64,000 nucleotides of DNA from Bacillota bacterium (GTDB lineage Bacteria > Bacillota > Clostridia > Lachnospirales > Lachnospiraceae): positions 1 through 64,000 of the forward strand of contig JAFAGA010000079.1 in the NCBI GenBank assembly GCA_023423045.1, given 5' to 3'. The position numbers were made by a program, and so were the translations under genes. This document shows positions 7,934 to 17,387 of this stretch, in pieces; position 1 is the first letter of the stretch; each line of letters begins with the position of its first letter. The notes under the pieces are model-generated. The model did not search any database. It had not been told where the DNA came from and worked only from the letters and a program-made list of their open reading frames with translations.

Positions 7934-8416
7934 ATGGATGAACTATACAAACAAAATGTAAAAATAGTCTATCACTTCCTGCTCTCCAAATGCCATAACG
8001 AGCTATTGGCCGAGGACCTGACGCAGGAAACCTTCCTCCAAGCATACAAATCCATAGAGCGCTACAACGGTAAATGCAAGGTTTCTGTCTGGCTCTGCCA
8101 AATAGCAAAGCACCTTTGGTATCAATATCTGCAAAAGAACAAGCATGAAATAGTCCGGGAAATCCCCAATGACCAGCTGGCTACAACCAATGAAGTAACC
8201 GTAAAGCAAGTCTTGGACAGACTTGAGCTGAAAGATGTGCTAAAGGAAATGCAGAAGCTGCCGACTCAAATGAGAGAGGTTATGTATCTAAGAATCACCG
8301 GTGACTTATCCTTTAAAGACATTGGTGAGATTATGGGCCGCAGTGAAAATTGGGCGAGAGTGAACTTTTACAGAGGGAAGGAAATATTATTGAAGGGAAG
8401 GATGAAGAATGAGTAA
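7934..8416 (+). CDS. RNA polymerase ECF-type sigma factor
   Basis: 160-aa sigma-70 family protein with region 2 (LLAEDLTQETFLQAYKSIER, about residues 24-43, including the D-x-x-Q-E-x-F core) and region 4 (LPTQMREVMYLR...SFKDIGEIMGRS, about 112-142, helix-turn-helix). Regions 1 and 3 are absent, as in extracytoplasmic function sigma factors. GGAAGGGGGAC precedes the ATG. It overlaps the downstream anti-sigma gene by 8 nt, the usual arrangement for a sigma factor held inactive by a membrane partner. No clear autoregulated promoter is assigned. Confidence 0.88.
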   Translation: MDELYKQNVKIVYHFLLSKCHNELLAEDLTQETFLQAYKSIERYNGKCKVSVWLCQIAKHLWYQYLQKNKHEIVREIPNDQLATTNEVTVKQVLDRLELKDVLKEMQKLPTQMREVMYLRITGDLSFKDIGEIMGRSENWARVNFYRGKEILLKGRMKNE

Positions 8417-9233
8417 ATTAAGTTGCGAAGTAATAAAGGATTTGCTGCCGTCTTATATTGATGACATCTGCTCCAAAGACTCGAAAGAGCTGATTGAAGG
8501 GCATATTTCAGAATGCGGGGATTGCGCCGCCTTTCTAGACAAAATGAAGGCGATTGAAATAGTATCTGACAAGGCAAATGAAAAAGAAATCGACTACATG
8601 AAGAAGGTCAAAAGACATATTATAAACAAAGACCTGATAAGCTTGGGTTTACTGTTTGGCTTTATTGCAATTGGAATGATAGTTGTTATAATAAATTATG
8701 GGGATATTCCAACCAGGTTATATTATGCACTCTTACCCATTCTGGTCTTTAGCTCCTACTATATGTTATCAGACCATGCTACAAAAACGGTAAATACCAA
8801 GTGGAAGGTTTTGACGAGCATCCTGGGGCTGGGTATGATCTGCTATAGTATCCTTCTGGAATTCCGGATGATACAATGGGTGGAACTCGGTATCTATCCT
8901 TTTGGAATGAGTACAAATCAGGTTGGGCCATTCGTCTATTATCAACTTTTAGCAATCACCATAATTCAAATAGTCCTGTTTATCGGCACGATATTAGTCA
9001 CCGTAAAGGGTGCAAATTCTCATGGTATACTGTTGGATATCTGCGTTACCGGTATTTGTTTGGCACTGGCATCTATCTCTATATTGAAAAGAATGGATTC
9101 TTTAGAGGCCTTTGTAACCGCTCGAAACAATACTATCTTAATACTTCTGGCAGAGGGTATATTCATGGCAGTAATCGTATCTATCTTAGAGCGAAGAAAA
9201 TCAAACCTTAAGTATACAACCGATGAAAGATAG
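8409..9233 (+). CDS. Zinc-finger anti-sigma factor, membrane-bound
   Basis: 274-aa protein. The N-terminal about 50 residues form a zf-HC2 anti-sigma domain: the H-x3-C-x2-C ligands are in GHISECGDCAAFL (about residues 28-40), preceded by CEVIKDLLPSYIDD. After a short linker come about six hydrophobic helices (residues 75-265). It should bind the ECF sigma factor encoded immediately upstream (8-nt overlap) and release it on a membrane or envelope signal. The C-terminal membrane part resembles no specific sensor I can name. Confidence 0.85.
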   Translation: MSKLSCEVIKDLLPSYIDDICSKDSKELIEGHISECGDCAAFLDKMKAIEIVSDKANEKEIDYMKKVKRHIINKDLISLGLLFGFIAIGMIVVIINYGDIPTRLYYALLPILVFSSYYMLSDHATKTVNTKWKVLTSILGLGMICYSILLEFRMIQWVELGIYPFGMSTNQVGPFVYYQLLAITIIQIVLFIGTILVTVKGANSHGILLDICVTGICLALASISILKRMDSLEAFVTARNNTILILLAEGIFMAVIVSILERRKSNLKYTTDER

Positions 9234-9268
9234 TATGTTGATGGAGGATGAAGAGATGGAGGATAAAG

Positions 9269-10060
9269 ATGGAATTTGATGCAAAAAAAGAAAGTGAAAT
9301 GTTTGATAAAGCCGCGGAATATTATGATAGATTCAGACCTGGCTATCCAAAGGAAATAATTGAAATAATGGTAGGAACCACTCAACTGAACCGCAATTCA
9401 AAAACCTTGGAAATTGGTGCGGGAAGCGGCAAGGCCACCGACTATTTCAAAGATTACGGATTCAGTATCAAATGCATAGAGCCGGGTGAGAATCTGGTAA
9501 AAAACGGTCAAATAAAATATAAGGAGTATCCAAATATTCAATTTGAATGCGGAAGGTTTGAAGAACTGGAGCTTACAAACGAAAAATATGAAATAATCTT
9601 TGCGGCACAATCCTTTCATTGGGTCCCTCAACCGAAAGGCTATCAGAAGTGTGCCGAGCTGTTGGCCGAAGGTGGATACTTAGCTCCTTTTTGGAATATG
9701 TACTTGGTATATGATAATGATGCTGATAATGATTTACTAAAATTATCAAATAAATATGGAGGTTTTGCAGATTTCGTGAATGAAGAACAATCCGAAAGCA
9801 GAATCTGCTCCGTTATCAGCAGCATACAAGACAGCGGATTGTATGCTTCGCCGACCGTACATAAACACTTATGGAAGCAGGAATATACGGCTGACGAATA
9901 TTACGGATTTGTTCTTACCGGCAATCGTTTTTTACAACTTCCGGATGACATTAAGCAAATGGCCCGGAAGGAAATAGAAGAACATGCAAAGAAGTTTGGC
10001 GGAAAAATTGTTCGGACCTACTTGTGCGTTTTATATCTGGCACGTAAAAAAAGACTCTAG
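9269..10060 (+). CDS. Class I SAM-dependent methyltransferase
   Basis: 263-aa methyltransferase. SAM-binding motif I is LEIGAGSGKATDYF (about residues 43-56), the acidic end of beta-2 is CIEPG (about 66-70), and IIFAAQSFHWVPQPKGYQK (about 105-123) matches the W-containing segment of Methyltransf_11/25 proteins of the FAQSFHW type. The N-terminal FDKAAEYYDRFRPGYP is typical of this group. ATG 9269 is chosen over 9248 because GGAGG lies 6 nt before it, while the earlier ATG abuts its GGAGG. The methyl acceptor is unknown. It follows the anti-sigma gene by 35 nt and may share its transcript. Confidence 0.82.
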   Translation: MEFDAKKESEMFDKAAEYYDRFRPGYPKEIIEIMVGTTQLNRNSKTLEIGAGSGKATDYFKDYGFSIKCIEPGENLVKNGQIKYKEYPNIQFECGRFEELELTNEKYEIIFAAQSFHWVPQPKGYQKCAELLAEGGYLAPFWNMYLVYDNDADNDLLKLSNKYGGFADFVNEEQSESRICSVISSIQDSGLYASPTVHKHLWKQEYTADEYYGFVLTGNRFLQLPDDIKQMARKEIEEHAKKFGGKIVRTYLCVLYLARKKRL

Positions 10061-10090
10061 TCCGCTTTGAGCGAACTGCAATACTCCTGA

Positions 10091-10144
10091 TATCAGGGCA
10101 GGCGAGCCATAGGAAGACTTGCCTGCCCTTGACATGCCCTGATA
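10091..10144. other. Mutually exclusive hairpins in a convergent intergenic region
   Basis: The segment 10091-10103 can pair in two ways: 10095-10103 with 10121-10129 (9 bp) or 10091-10100 with 10135-10144 (10 bp). Both are perfect. Further GGGCT/AGCCC complements occur at 10163-10196. No strong T-run follows. The region lies between a plus-strand methyltransferase gene and a minus-strand gene ending at 10278. A terminator pair or a folded repeat element are both possible. Confidence 0.45.
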
Positions 10145-10277
10145 AGCAGGGGATATATATCAAGGGCTAAAGTCCATCAAGAAGCCTTCAGCCCTGCCAC
10201 TTTCCATAGAATATCTGTTTTTACAGAGATTTCTTCTTACGCTCGAAAAAGATAAGGATGAATGCCGCCCTATTCAT

Positions 10278-11504
10278 TCATAAATCATATCCATGTCTCA
10301 TCAGAAGCTGCCGTGCCGTATCAACTGAATCAACCCCGCTGGCATTTTTAATAGGAGCAAATTCATTTTCCCGAATCACCTCAAATGGAAGGCAGCTATC
10401 AAAAAGATGAACCATATCCAGTACAAGCTCCTCGAATTTATATCCATTCAGCTCCTCCGGTTCAACATAATTACCATCAGCAGATAGATAAGGTATCTTT
10501 TTCTCTACCACATGAACAGGTAAATCATATTTTATAATATCCTCCAGCTTATCCAAGCGAAATAAATAATTTAGTATAACCCCAAACGCATAGCTTAACT
10601 CACCGTTATCTTTTCTTTCGTTAATCATTTCGTCAGTCATTTCATAATACTCTACAATGGACGGTTTTCTGTCCTCCAGACATAGCACACCCACACGTTC
10701 CCTGGGGTCCGCTTTTTTTACAACCTTGGCACCGCTCAAATGCCCGGTTGCGATAGTCGCTCCTACAAAATACGGATCTGCAACCTTTTGAAGGACATTA
10801 TCGACAGCAAATACATTAATCCACTCTATTTTGCGACGATGCAGGTCCTCAAGCAGTTTTGCCTTAACCATAGATGAAAACCAGCCGCCATTGCCACCCG
10901 GAGACAGGGAAAGCCGACCGGGGGCTTCCATTAGTAATTTACCCTGGTAGTCGACGGAGGGTGTCATATCCTGTATATAAAAGGTTACATATTCTTGAGG
11001 ATACCCAAAAAAATCATGTTTTTTCAAAAAAGATATCGTCTGCTCATTATTCTTCACACTTGTCATAATATATAACGGTATCCAGGCCTCTGCCGCTTTT
11101 GCCGTATCTAATAAATTTTTAAAGATGAACTCAAAGATAAACACTTCCTTCGTAAGGCCTATGTTTACCATTCCTTTCGGACCTTCACATCCCAGGCGTG
11201 TCCCCTGCCCTCCTGCCAATAAAACAGCCGCCACCTTACCGGCTCGAATTGCCTTGATGCCGATATCAAAATATCGCTTTTTATTGGCTTCTATCTGCTC
11301 AATGCTCATGCCGTCAAGAGGTTCGTATAAGCCGCTTTTCTGCCGTTGGTTTCTCTTGTGTATAGAATCAATAAGCTTCCAATTTATCTTTTCTATCTGG
11401 TCGGTTAAAATATCCTTATCCTCTTGAGATAATTTGTCATAGTAAGCCAGAAGATGCTCCTGACTATGTTCCCTAAGCAGCAGTGCTAATTCATCCCTAT
11501 TCAT
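10278..11504 (-). CDS. UTP-dependent sugar-1-phosphate uridylyltransferase (UDPGP family)
   Basis: 408-aa cytoplasmic pyrophosphorylase of the eukaryote-like UDPGP/UAP1 family. The nucleotide-binding loop is VLLAGGQGTRLGCEGPKG (about residues 95-112). GGNGGWFSSM (about 206-215) and INVFAVDNVLQKVADPYFVG are the conserved sugar-binding regions of this family, and VVKKADPRERVGVLCLEDRKP is a further family block. It probably makes UDP-GlcNAc, UDP-GalNAc or UDP-hexose from UTP and sugar-1-phosphate. The specificity cannot be read from sequence alone. AGAAGGAGAATTTC precedes the ATG. A 14-bp tandem repeat lies directly upstream. Confidence 0.82.
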   Translation of the reverse strand: MNRDELALLLREHSQEHLLAYYDKLSQEDKDILTDQIEKINWKLIDSIHKRNQRQKSGLYEPLDGMSIEQIEANKKRYFDIGIKAIRAGKVAAVLLAGGQGTRLGCEGPKGMVNIGLTKEVFIFEFIFKNLLDTAKAAEAWIPLYIMTSVKNNEQTISFLKKHDFFGYPQEYVTFYIQDMTPSVDYQGKLLMEAPGRLSLSPGGNGGWFSSMVKAKLLEDLHRRKIEWINVFAVDNVLQKVADPYFVGATIATGHLSGAKVVKKADPRERVGVLCLEDRKPSIVEYYEMTDEMINERKDNGELSYAFGVILNYLFRLDKLEDIIKYDLPVHVVEKKIPYLSADGNYVEPEELNGYKFEELVLDMVHLFDSCLPFEVIRENEFAPIKNASGVDSVDTARQLLMRHGYDL

Positions 11505-11572
11505 GAAATTCTCCTTCTACGAGATTATGATCTTTTTGTACCAGCAATCTGCGTGCACCAATTTTTGATTGC

Positions 11573-11642
11573 AACCACTTTGCTATAACCACTTTGCTAT
11601 AACCACTTTGCTATAACTACTTTGCTACATCCACTTTGAAAC
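11573..11642. repeat. 14-bp tandem repeat, five copies
   Basis: The unit AACCACTTTGCTAT occurs perfectly at 11573, 11587 and 11601, with degenerate copies at 11615 and 11629. The period is not a multiple of three and no gene spans it. It lies between the response-regulator stop (11674) and the uridylyltransferase start (11504), so it falls in the likely promoter or leader region of the latter. Confidence 0.85.
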
Positions 11643-11673
11643 CTCAACTATTTAAATCCTTTTCTCTCTCAGG

Positions 11674-13152
11674 TTACGAGAGCAGGGATTTTTGAAAACT
11701 CGACGGGTACATACCAACATTTTTTTGAAAAAGAGAGCTGAAATGCCTGCAGCTATTATAACCAACCAATAATGCGACGTCTTTGATAAGTATCTCCGGG
11801 TTTTCTGTAATAATTTTTTTTGCATTTTTAATTCGTATATCGGTAATATAATCGATCAGCTTAATCTTAGCCCTGTCATGAAAGATCTTACTAAGATAAG
11901 TAGGCGCTAAATTAAAGGCTTGCGCAAGTGAAATAATACTAACATCATTTGCATAATTGGCCTGAATATACTCTTTTATTTTACTCACCAGATCATTTTG
12001 GCATGGCTTTGCTTTCTGATACATAGAAGACGCTTTACTTTGAAGGAAATTACAAAAAGCTTGATAGGAGTTTAAGCCCGAGGCGGAAGGTATTTTTTCG
12101 GGGCCAAAAACAACAGATATATATTTCAATATATTTTGCTGAAACTTTTTATACAGAACCGGCCCCTTTGTATATTTCTTAATCTTATCCGCGAACAAAT
12201 TATATTGGATCTCATTACATTCTTCGAAAGCTTCCGCAAGCTGGCATAGAAAGTAGGTATACTCTTCGAGGTATGGATCTCTTCTTTTCTCATTGATCTC
12301 ATCAAAACAATAGAGTTTACCTAATCCTGATAATATTCTGCAGGAAAAGTTATTCTCTAAGACCTTTATCTTCTCTGCCAATTGGTAGATGTCTTTTTGG
12401 GTTACACAGGAAAAAAGGGTAATAATGCTATGTGCGCTCCTGTATCGCCTTGCTTCTTCAAGCATAAGCTCATTCAGGACGGGTAGCTCGTTGATGCCGG
12501 TTCGTAAAATAATACACAGGGTTCCTGAGGGAAGGCAGAAAATTGCAAAGTGCAGCTCATCACCGGTCAGCCTGTTCAGCCTTTTACGAAGCGTTGGAAC
12601 AAAGCTTCTATAAAGGTCGCTGGTATTATGCGACGAGCTGCTGATATCCTCTGCTACAAGGTATGCGGCATACTGCTGGCCCGCTGCCAGCCACAGCCTG
12701 TCAACTTTAACACCCAGGTTAAGTGTATTAAATTGGAAAATAACATTTAATTCAAAGCTGCTGTTTAACTCTGTCTTCCTTTTCACCATATTATTTTCAG
12801 CTTTTTGGACAATGGTTACTATATTTGAGAATTCAATCGGCTTAAGAAGGTAATCCTTCACCCCAAGCTTAATCGCCTCTACCGCATAGGAAAATTCGCT
12901 AAAGCCGGTCAATAGCACCCAATAGGTATCCTTACACAAATCCTGTAACTGAGCTATGGCATCCAATCCATTTACAATGGGCATTTTTATATCCACAAAT
13001 GCAAGGTCCGGAACGTAATTTTGACAGATGGTCAGCATTTCGCTTCCGTTTTTTGCATCAAGAATAATGATATCTTTTAGATGCATCTCTTTTATCATTT
13101 GCTTAAGTCCGATTCGGACAAGATTTTCATCGTCAGCAATGAGTATAATCAT
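11674..13152 (-). CDS. Response regulator, YesN/AraC type
   Basis: 492-aa two-component regulator. The N-terminal receiver domain (about residues 1-120) has the acidic pair ADDE, phospho-acceptor Asp in LAFVDIKMP (about residue 54), T in VLLTGFSE and K in YLLKPIE. A middle region of about 250 residues of the YesN type links to a C-terminal AraC double helix-turn-helix (about 395-490, VSIISLAQAFNLAPTYLSKIF and KDVALLVGYNSCRHFSSLF). It should activate the divergent transporter genes. ATG 13152 follows AGGAGG with 8 nt spacing. The preceding TTG is ignored. It is 5 nt after the sensor kinase gene. Confidence 0.9.
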   Translation of the reverse strand: MIILIADDENLVRIGLKQMIKEMHLKDIIILDAKNGSEMLTICQNYVPDLAFVDIKMPIVNGLDAIAQLQDLCKDTYWVLLTGFSEFSYAVEAIKLGVKDYLLKPIEFSNIVTIVQKAENNMVKRKTELNSSFELNVIFQFNTLNLGVKVDRLWLAAGQQYAAYLVAEDISSSSHNTSDLYRSFVPTLRKRLNRLTGDELHFAIFCLPSGTLCIILRTGINELPVLNELMLEEARRYRSAHSIITLFSCVTQKDIYQLAEKIKVLENNFSCRILSGLGKLYCFDEINEKRRDPYLEEYTYFLCQLAEAFEECNEIQYNLFADKIKKYTKGPVLYKKFQQNILKYISVVFGPEKIPSASGLNSYQAFCNFLQSKASSMYQKAKPCQNDLVSKIKEYIQANYANDVSIISLAQAFNLAPTYLSKIFHDRAKIKLIDYITDIRIKNAKKIITENPEILIKDVALLVGYNSCRHFSSLFQKNVGMYPSSFQKSLLS

Positions 13153-13157
13153 CAAAA

Positions 13158-14897
13158 TTACCTCCTTAGAATTAGATTGATTTTAATCTCCGTGCCCAAA
13201 TCGGGACTGCTGTTAATCGTGAAGCTACTTGTTGTATCATACAGTAAAAGTCTGTTTTTCACATTGGATAAACCGATACTGTCCGATGCTATTTCATTCT
13301 CCGCATCAAATCCCACTCCGTCATCCGTAATAACTATATTCAGCCGATCCTGCTCACAATAAGCTTCCAGCTGTATTTTCACCTGCTTATCGTAGGGCTC
13401 CATGCCATGTACAATACTGTTTTCTACCAGTGGCTGCAACAGTAATTTGGGAATAATACTATCTTCGATGGATTGATCGACCTTTATCTCGTATTGTAAA
13501 CGGTCACTGAAACGAATTTTCTGAAGCTGAAGATACCGGGTGATAAAATCACATTCCTCAATTAACTTGCATTCACTATCCCGGTTGCAGGAGTAACGCA
13601 TCAGCTTCGTCAGATTGATGATGGCTTCATCCACCATTCCCCGCTCTCCCAGACGGTTCATGACAGCAATGCCATTTAAAACATTATATAGAAAGTGCGG
13701 ATTTATCTGTGACTGTAACGTCAGGTATTCTATTTCCTTACGCTTGATCACAGCAATAAATTCGTTATTAATATATAATTGCAGCCGGTCAATCATATGG
13801 TTTAGAGCGTTCCCGATGATCGCCAATTGGTTATTCCCTTTAATATTTACCTTTTGAGTCAACGTACCCTGCTCCACCTGCTCAAGTACGTGGATGATCT
13901 GATTGATGCTTGACACCATCGAACGCGAACTGGATTTATAACTGGATATGGATAGCAAAAGATAGAAAAGAGTTGCTATCGCGGAAAATCCAATAATAGC
14001 AATCGCTAATTTAACAATTTCATTTTGGTTATTGAGCGATACCAGCATTCCGTGACCATTGGGAAGCTTATGGTATTGAACGGTATAAGTGTTCTCCAGA
14101 TAGATTCTCTCCTGCTGCTCCCTTATGAAAGGCATTATCTTTGGGTTTATGTCATATTTGCTATAAATTAATTCCTGATTTTCATCAAGCAGGAGAAGGT
14201 TATTATTTTCTTTAATATCCATATTATTAAAGATTTTAGCCAAATTGATGTCATGCACATCCACCCGCAGGACACCGACCGGTTTATCCGTGTTGGAATC
14301 CTTGATCAGCCTTGCAGCGGAGAAAAACACACTGCTCTTTAACAGCGGAGATACGGTATAATTCAAATTCGATATATAGAAAAAGCAAGCCGTCCCGTTC
14401 TTTGACAGGGTATCCTGAAACCATTGTGTCGTAGGAAGCGTATCCGCCTCAAAGGTGGTGATATCAGAGGAATTTTTCGCAATGATAACCGGCTCTGAAG
14501 AAGGCATTTTGTCCGTATTTATTGGAATGAATAATATAGCTGTAATATCGTTGCGGCTTAAATACATGATTTTCGTGATGGAGTCCTTGTACATCTGCTC
14601 CAGCCGATAACGCTTCGCCAGCTCCACTTCTGCATCGTTATATTGTATCTCTTTCATGTAATTCAATAGCTCCGGATAGGCATATGGAACCATGGTAAGA
14701 ATGCTCAAATCATTCAAATAATTCTCTATATTGTTCGAGGCGGAAGAAAGCAGGCTTGAATTCAGTTCATACATATCCTTTTTATAGGTCTGATAAAAGA
14801 ACATGGATAATGGGATAACAACAAATATAAAAGGAAGCACGGCACTGATAAAATAAATGAGTGATAATCTATGCTTAAAGTATTGAAAATGTCTCAT
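13158..14897 (-). CDS. Sensor histidine kinase, YesM type
   Basis: 579-aa membrane sensor. A first transmembrane helix (about residues 12-33), an extracellular sensor region of roughly 250 residues and a second helix (about 288-310) are followed by HAMP, the His_kinase domain with phospho-acceptor His in LQSQINPHFLYNVLN (about residues 390-404), and HATPase_c with N box PLVENSIVHG and G box DDGVGFD. It pairs with the regulator immediately downstream. The ATG at 14897 is chosen, since the TTG at 14909 abuts the only purine-rich stretch. It is divergent from the sugar-binding protein gene at 15090, so it probably senses that ligand. Confidence 0.88.
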   Translation of the reverse strand: MRHFQYFKHRLSLIYFISAVLPFIFVVIPLSMFFYQTYKKDMYELNSSLLSSASNNIENYLNDLSILTMVPYAYPELLNYMKEIQYNDAEVELAKRYRLEQMYKDSITKIMYLSRNDITAILFIPINTDKMPSSEPVIIAKNSSDITTFEADTLPTTQWFQDTLSKNGTACFFYISNLNYTVSPLLKSSVFFSAARLIKDSNTDKPVGVLRVDVHDINLAKIFNNMDIKENNNLLLLDENQELIYSKYDINPKIMPFIREQQERIYLENTYTVQYHKLPNGHGMLVSLNNQNEIVKLAIAIIGFSAIATLFYLLLSISSYKSSSRSMVSSINQIIHVLEQVEQGTLTQKVNIKGNNQLAIIGNALNHMIDRLQLYINNEFIAVIKRKEIEYLTLQSQINPHFLYNVLNGIAVMNRLGERGMVDEAIINLTKLMRYSCNRDSECKLIEECDFITRYLQLQKIRFSDRLQYEIKVDQSIEDSIIPKLLLQPLVENSIVHGMEPYDKQVKIQLEAYCEQDRLNIVITDDGVGFDAENEIASDSIGLSNVKNRLLLYDTTSSFTINSSPDLGTEIKINLILRR

Positions 14898-15089
14898 GAA
14901 TATAGCCAACCCTTCGCTTATGTTTTCATTTTTCTTACAGCATTATTATAAAGGAAAGACAGTTCAAAAGATACCTTGTTTATCATAATGCATAAAATTA
15001 AGTACTCAAATCTTAATTTCATATCATTTACAACCATAGCCCCCCTTGATAGAATTAGCTTGCGATTAAAAACAGAAAGGGGATTTACA

Positions 15090-16433
15090 ATGAAAAAAAG
15101 ATTTATCAGCTGCATTTTATGCCTTAGCTTAGCAGCCTCCCTGCTCATAGGCTGTTCCTCAAAACCTGCGGTACAGGACTCACCACCCTCCACTGATGCA
15201 AATTTGCAGAAGGACAGTACACCTGCGAAGGCTACACAAGCACCCGAAGCAAGTAAAAAGTATGAGGGCATTGTATTAAACTTCATGAGCAATACCTCCG
15301 GTGTTCAGAGCACGGAAATGGAAAAAATAATTGTTCAGTTTGAAGAGCAAACCGGTGCAAAAGTGGAGTACAGCACACCAGGTGCAAGCTTTGAAGAACT
15401 CCTTAAGACAAGAATGGCCACCAATCAATTGCCGGATTTATGGACCACGCACGGATGGTCAATCGCAAGATACGGTGAATATCTGGAGCCCCTTAATAAT
15501 CAGCCCTGGGCATCGGAATTATCCGATTCCGCAAAGCAGATTATTGTTGACCCCAAGACCCAAAACTTCTACTGTCTTCCTGTGGATGTTGATGTTGCAG
15601 GTATTGTCTATAACAAAACGATTCTGGAGAATGCAGGCGTTAATGTCGATGAGCTGAAGACATGGGAAGCCTTCGACGCCGCTTGTGAAAAAATTAAAGC
15701 AGCCGGTTATATTCCGATCCATATCGGCGGAAAAGACAGCTGGACCATCGGTCAGTTTTTTGATTATGTGGCACCTTCTCTTTATATCACAGATGAAACC
15801 AAAAACTACCGTTCCCAATTCAAGGATGGATCTTTTGATTGGAGCTTATGGGCAGACATTTGCAATATGCTGAAGGATTGGAAAGAGAAAGGATACTTCA
15901 ACCCGGATGCATTGACCTCCGACTACAATTCAGCAACAAAGGCAATGGCAGAAGATAAAGTAGCGTTTGAGTTCTATGGCAATTATGCAGTGAATGAAAT
16001 GCTTAATGTAAATCCCAATGCAAATGTCGGTATGATGCCGGTTCCTTCCAACAGTGAGACAGACTCTCCTACCCTAATCGGCGGTGAAAGAATCGCACTC
16101 GGAGTGTGGAAGGATTCCCCCAATAAAGAAGCGGCCCTGGAATTATTGAGCTATTTTGCAATACATGAAAATATGATCGCCCTTGCTTCCTCGGACGGCG
16201 CTCCGGCAAGCTTTAACGGTGTGGAAAGTGATACCGGGATTTTAAAAGGTGATCTGGAAAAATATATGGCGGAGTGCCGTGTATTCACCTACTTTGACCG
16301 TGAATACTTACCCAGCGGCATGTGGGACGATATGTGTATTACCGGTGCATCGATCCTAGCCGGTGAAACAAAAGCAGTAGAAAATGCAATTGAAATTATG
16401 AAAAATAGTTTTGAAGCTAAGTTAGACCAATAA
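15090..16433 (+). CDS. Sugar ABC transporter substrate-binding lipoprotein (locus 1)
   Basis: 447-aa CUT1-family solute-binding protein. The lipoprotein signal MKKRFISCILCLSLAASLLIGCSS ends in an LIGC lipobox with Cys at about residue 24, followed by a Ser/Pro/Thr-rich linker. The mature part has the family-1 binding-protein pattern (MEKIIVQFEEQTGAKVEY; LWTTHGWSIARYGEYLEPL; VAGIVYNKTIL). It captures an oligosaccharide outside the membrane for the two permeases downstream. ATG 15090 follows GAAAGGGGA. An in-frame upstream extension is not used. Located between a divergent sensor kinase and its permeases. Confidence 0.88.
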   Translation: MKKRFISCILCLSLAASLLIGCSSKPAVQDSPPSTDANLQKDSTPAKATQAPEASKKYEGIVLNFMSNTSGVQSTEMEKIIVQFEEQTGAKVEYSTPGASFEELLKTRMATNQLPDLWTTHGWSIARYGEYLEPLNNQPWASELSDSAKQIIVDPKTQNFYCLPVDVDVAGIVYNKTILENAGVNVDELKTWEAFDAACEKIKAAGYIPIHIGGKDSWTIGQFFDYVAPSLYITDETKNYRSQFKDGSFDWSLWADICNMLKDWKEKGYFNPDALTSDYNSATKAMAEDKVAFEFYGNYAVNEMLNVNPNANVGMMPVPSNSETDSPTLIGGERIALGVWKDSPNKEAALELLSYFAIHENMIALASSDGAPASFNGVESDTGILKGDLEKYMAECRVFTYFDREYLPSGMWDDMCITGASILAGETKAVENAIEIMKNSFEAKLDQ

Positions 16434-16441
16434 TCTTTCCT

Positions 16442-16472
16442 TGGGACAGTTAGAGTTGACTCGGCTGTCCCA
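16442..16472 (+). promoter_or_regulatory. Intercistronic hairpin after binding-protein gene (locus 1)
   Basis: TGGGACAG (16442-16449) pairs with CTGTCCCA (16465-16472), 8 bp with a 15-nt loop and no T-run. It sits between the binding-protein stop and the permease start. Such hairpins often give the binding protein a higher yield than the membrane subunits. That role is inferred. Confidence 0.55.
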
Positions 16473-16499
16473 TATTAATATCATTGAAGAGGAGTTCCT

Positions 16500-17387
16500 A
16501 TGGAGGTAAAGAAGAAAAAGAAAGCTAAAAATTCTATCATCAATATCTACTACATACCGGCTCTGCTTTTGTTTTGTATTTTTGTTATTTATCCGTTAAT
16601 CAAAGGGTTGGGAATTTCCTTTACAAACTGGAACGGATTTTCCCAAAACCAAAAATATGTAGGTCTTCGCAATTACAAAACTTTTCTGACCGATCCCAAT
16701 ATCTTGATTGCCTTGAGAAATACCATTGTTTACGGTTTCGGGAGTACAATATTGCAAAACATCTTAGGTCTTGCCTATGCATTATTTTTAAATAAAAGAT
16801 TTTCAGGGCGGAGCATAACCAGAGTTATAATTTATCTGCAGGCCATGGTTGCCCCATTAATTATGGGCTACATGTATTATTTTATTCTCCAATACGATGG
16901 AGGGGCATTGAATGACCTTGTAAAATTATTAGGCTTCGAAGCGGTTGACTGGCTCAGCAAGGGCAAAACAGCCATTTTGCTAATCATATTTATTAATACG
17001 ATTCAATTCGTAGGCGTATCCATGATCATCTATCTGGCCGGCCTGCAAGGAATCCCTGCATCCTATTACGAAGCCGCGGAAATGGATGGTGCCGGATCAT
17101 GGAAGAAGTTTCGTTATATCACATTTCCTTTGCTCACCCCGGCAATTACAAGCTCCGTAATGCTTAACTTAATCGGCGGCCTGAAGCTGTTTGATATTAT
17201 TGTTGCCTTAACCAACGGGGGACCCGGGTTTGCAACGCATTCTCTGGCAACCCTGGTATCCCACACCTATTTCAGAGGCCAAAATGCCGGTTATTCTGCT
17301 ACAATCGGTATTTTTACTTTCCTGCTTATTATGGTAATCAGTGTTTTAGTCATGTCATTTTTTAACCGAAAGGAAGTGGAACAGTGA
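16500..17387 (+). CDS. Sugar ABC transporter permease, MalF/UgpA type (locus 1)
   Basis: 295-aa inner-membrane permease with six hydrophobic segments (first at about residues 14-36). The cytoplasmic EAA loop YYEAAEMDGAGSWKKF...FPLL (about 180-207) contacts the ATPase. The FTNWNG segment after helix 1 is typical of CUT1 MalF-like subunits. It overlaps the next permease by 4 nt (GTGA), so the two are translationally coupled. AGAGGAGTTCCT precedes ATG. Confidence 0.9.
   Translation: MEVKKKKKAKNSIINIYYIPALLLFCIFVIYPLIKGLGISFTNWNGFSQNQKYVGLRNYKTFLTDPNILIALRNTIVYGFGSTILQNILGLAYALFLNKRFSGRSITRVIIYLQAMVAPLIMGYMYYFILQYDGGALNDLVKLLGFEAVDWLSKGKTAILLIIFINTIQFVGVSMIIYLAGLQGIPASYYEAAEMDGAGSWKKFRYITFPLLTPAITSSVMLNLIGGLKLFDIIVALTNGGPGFATHSLATLVSHTYFRGQNAGYSATIGIFTFLLIMVISVLVMSFFNRKEVEQ

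Noticed and set aside
11573..11642. CRISPR-like array
   Set aside because: The 14-bp units abut directly with no spacers and there are no cas genes. It is a simple tandem repeat.
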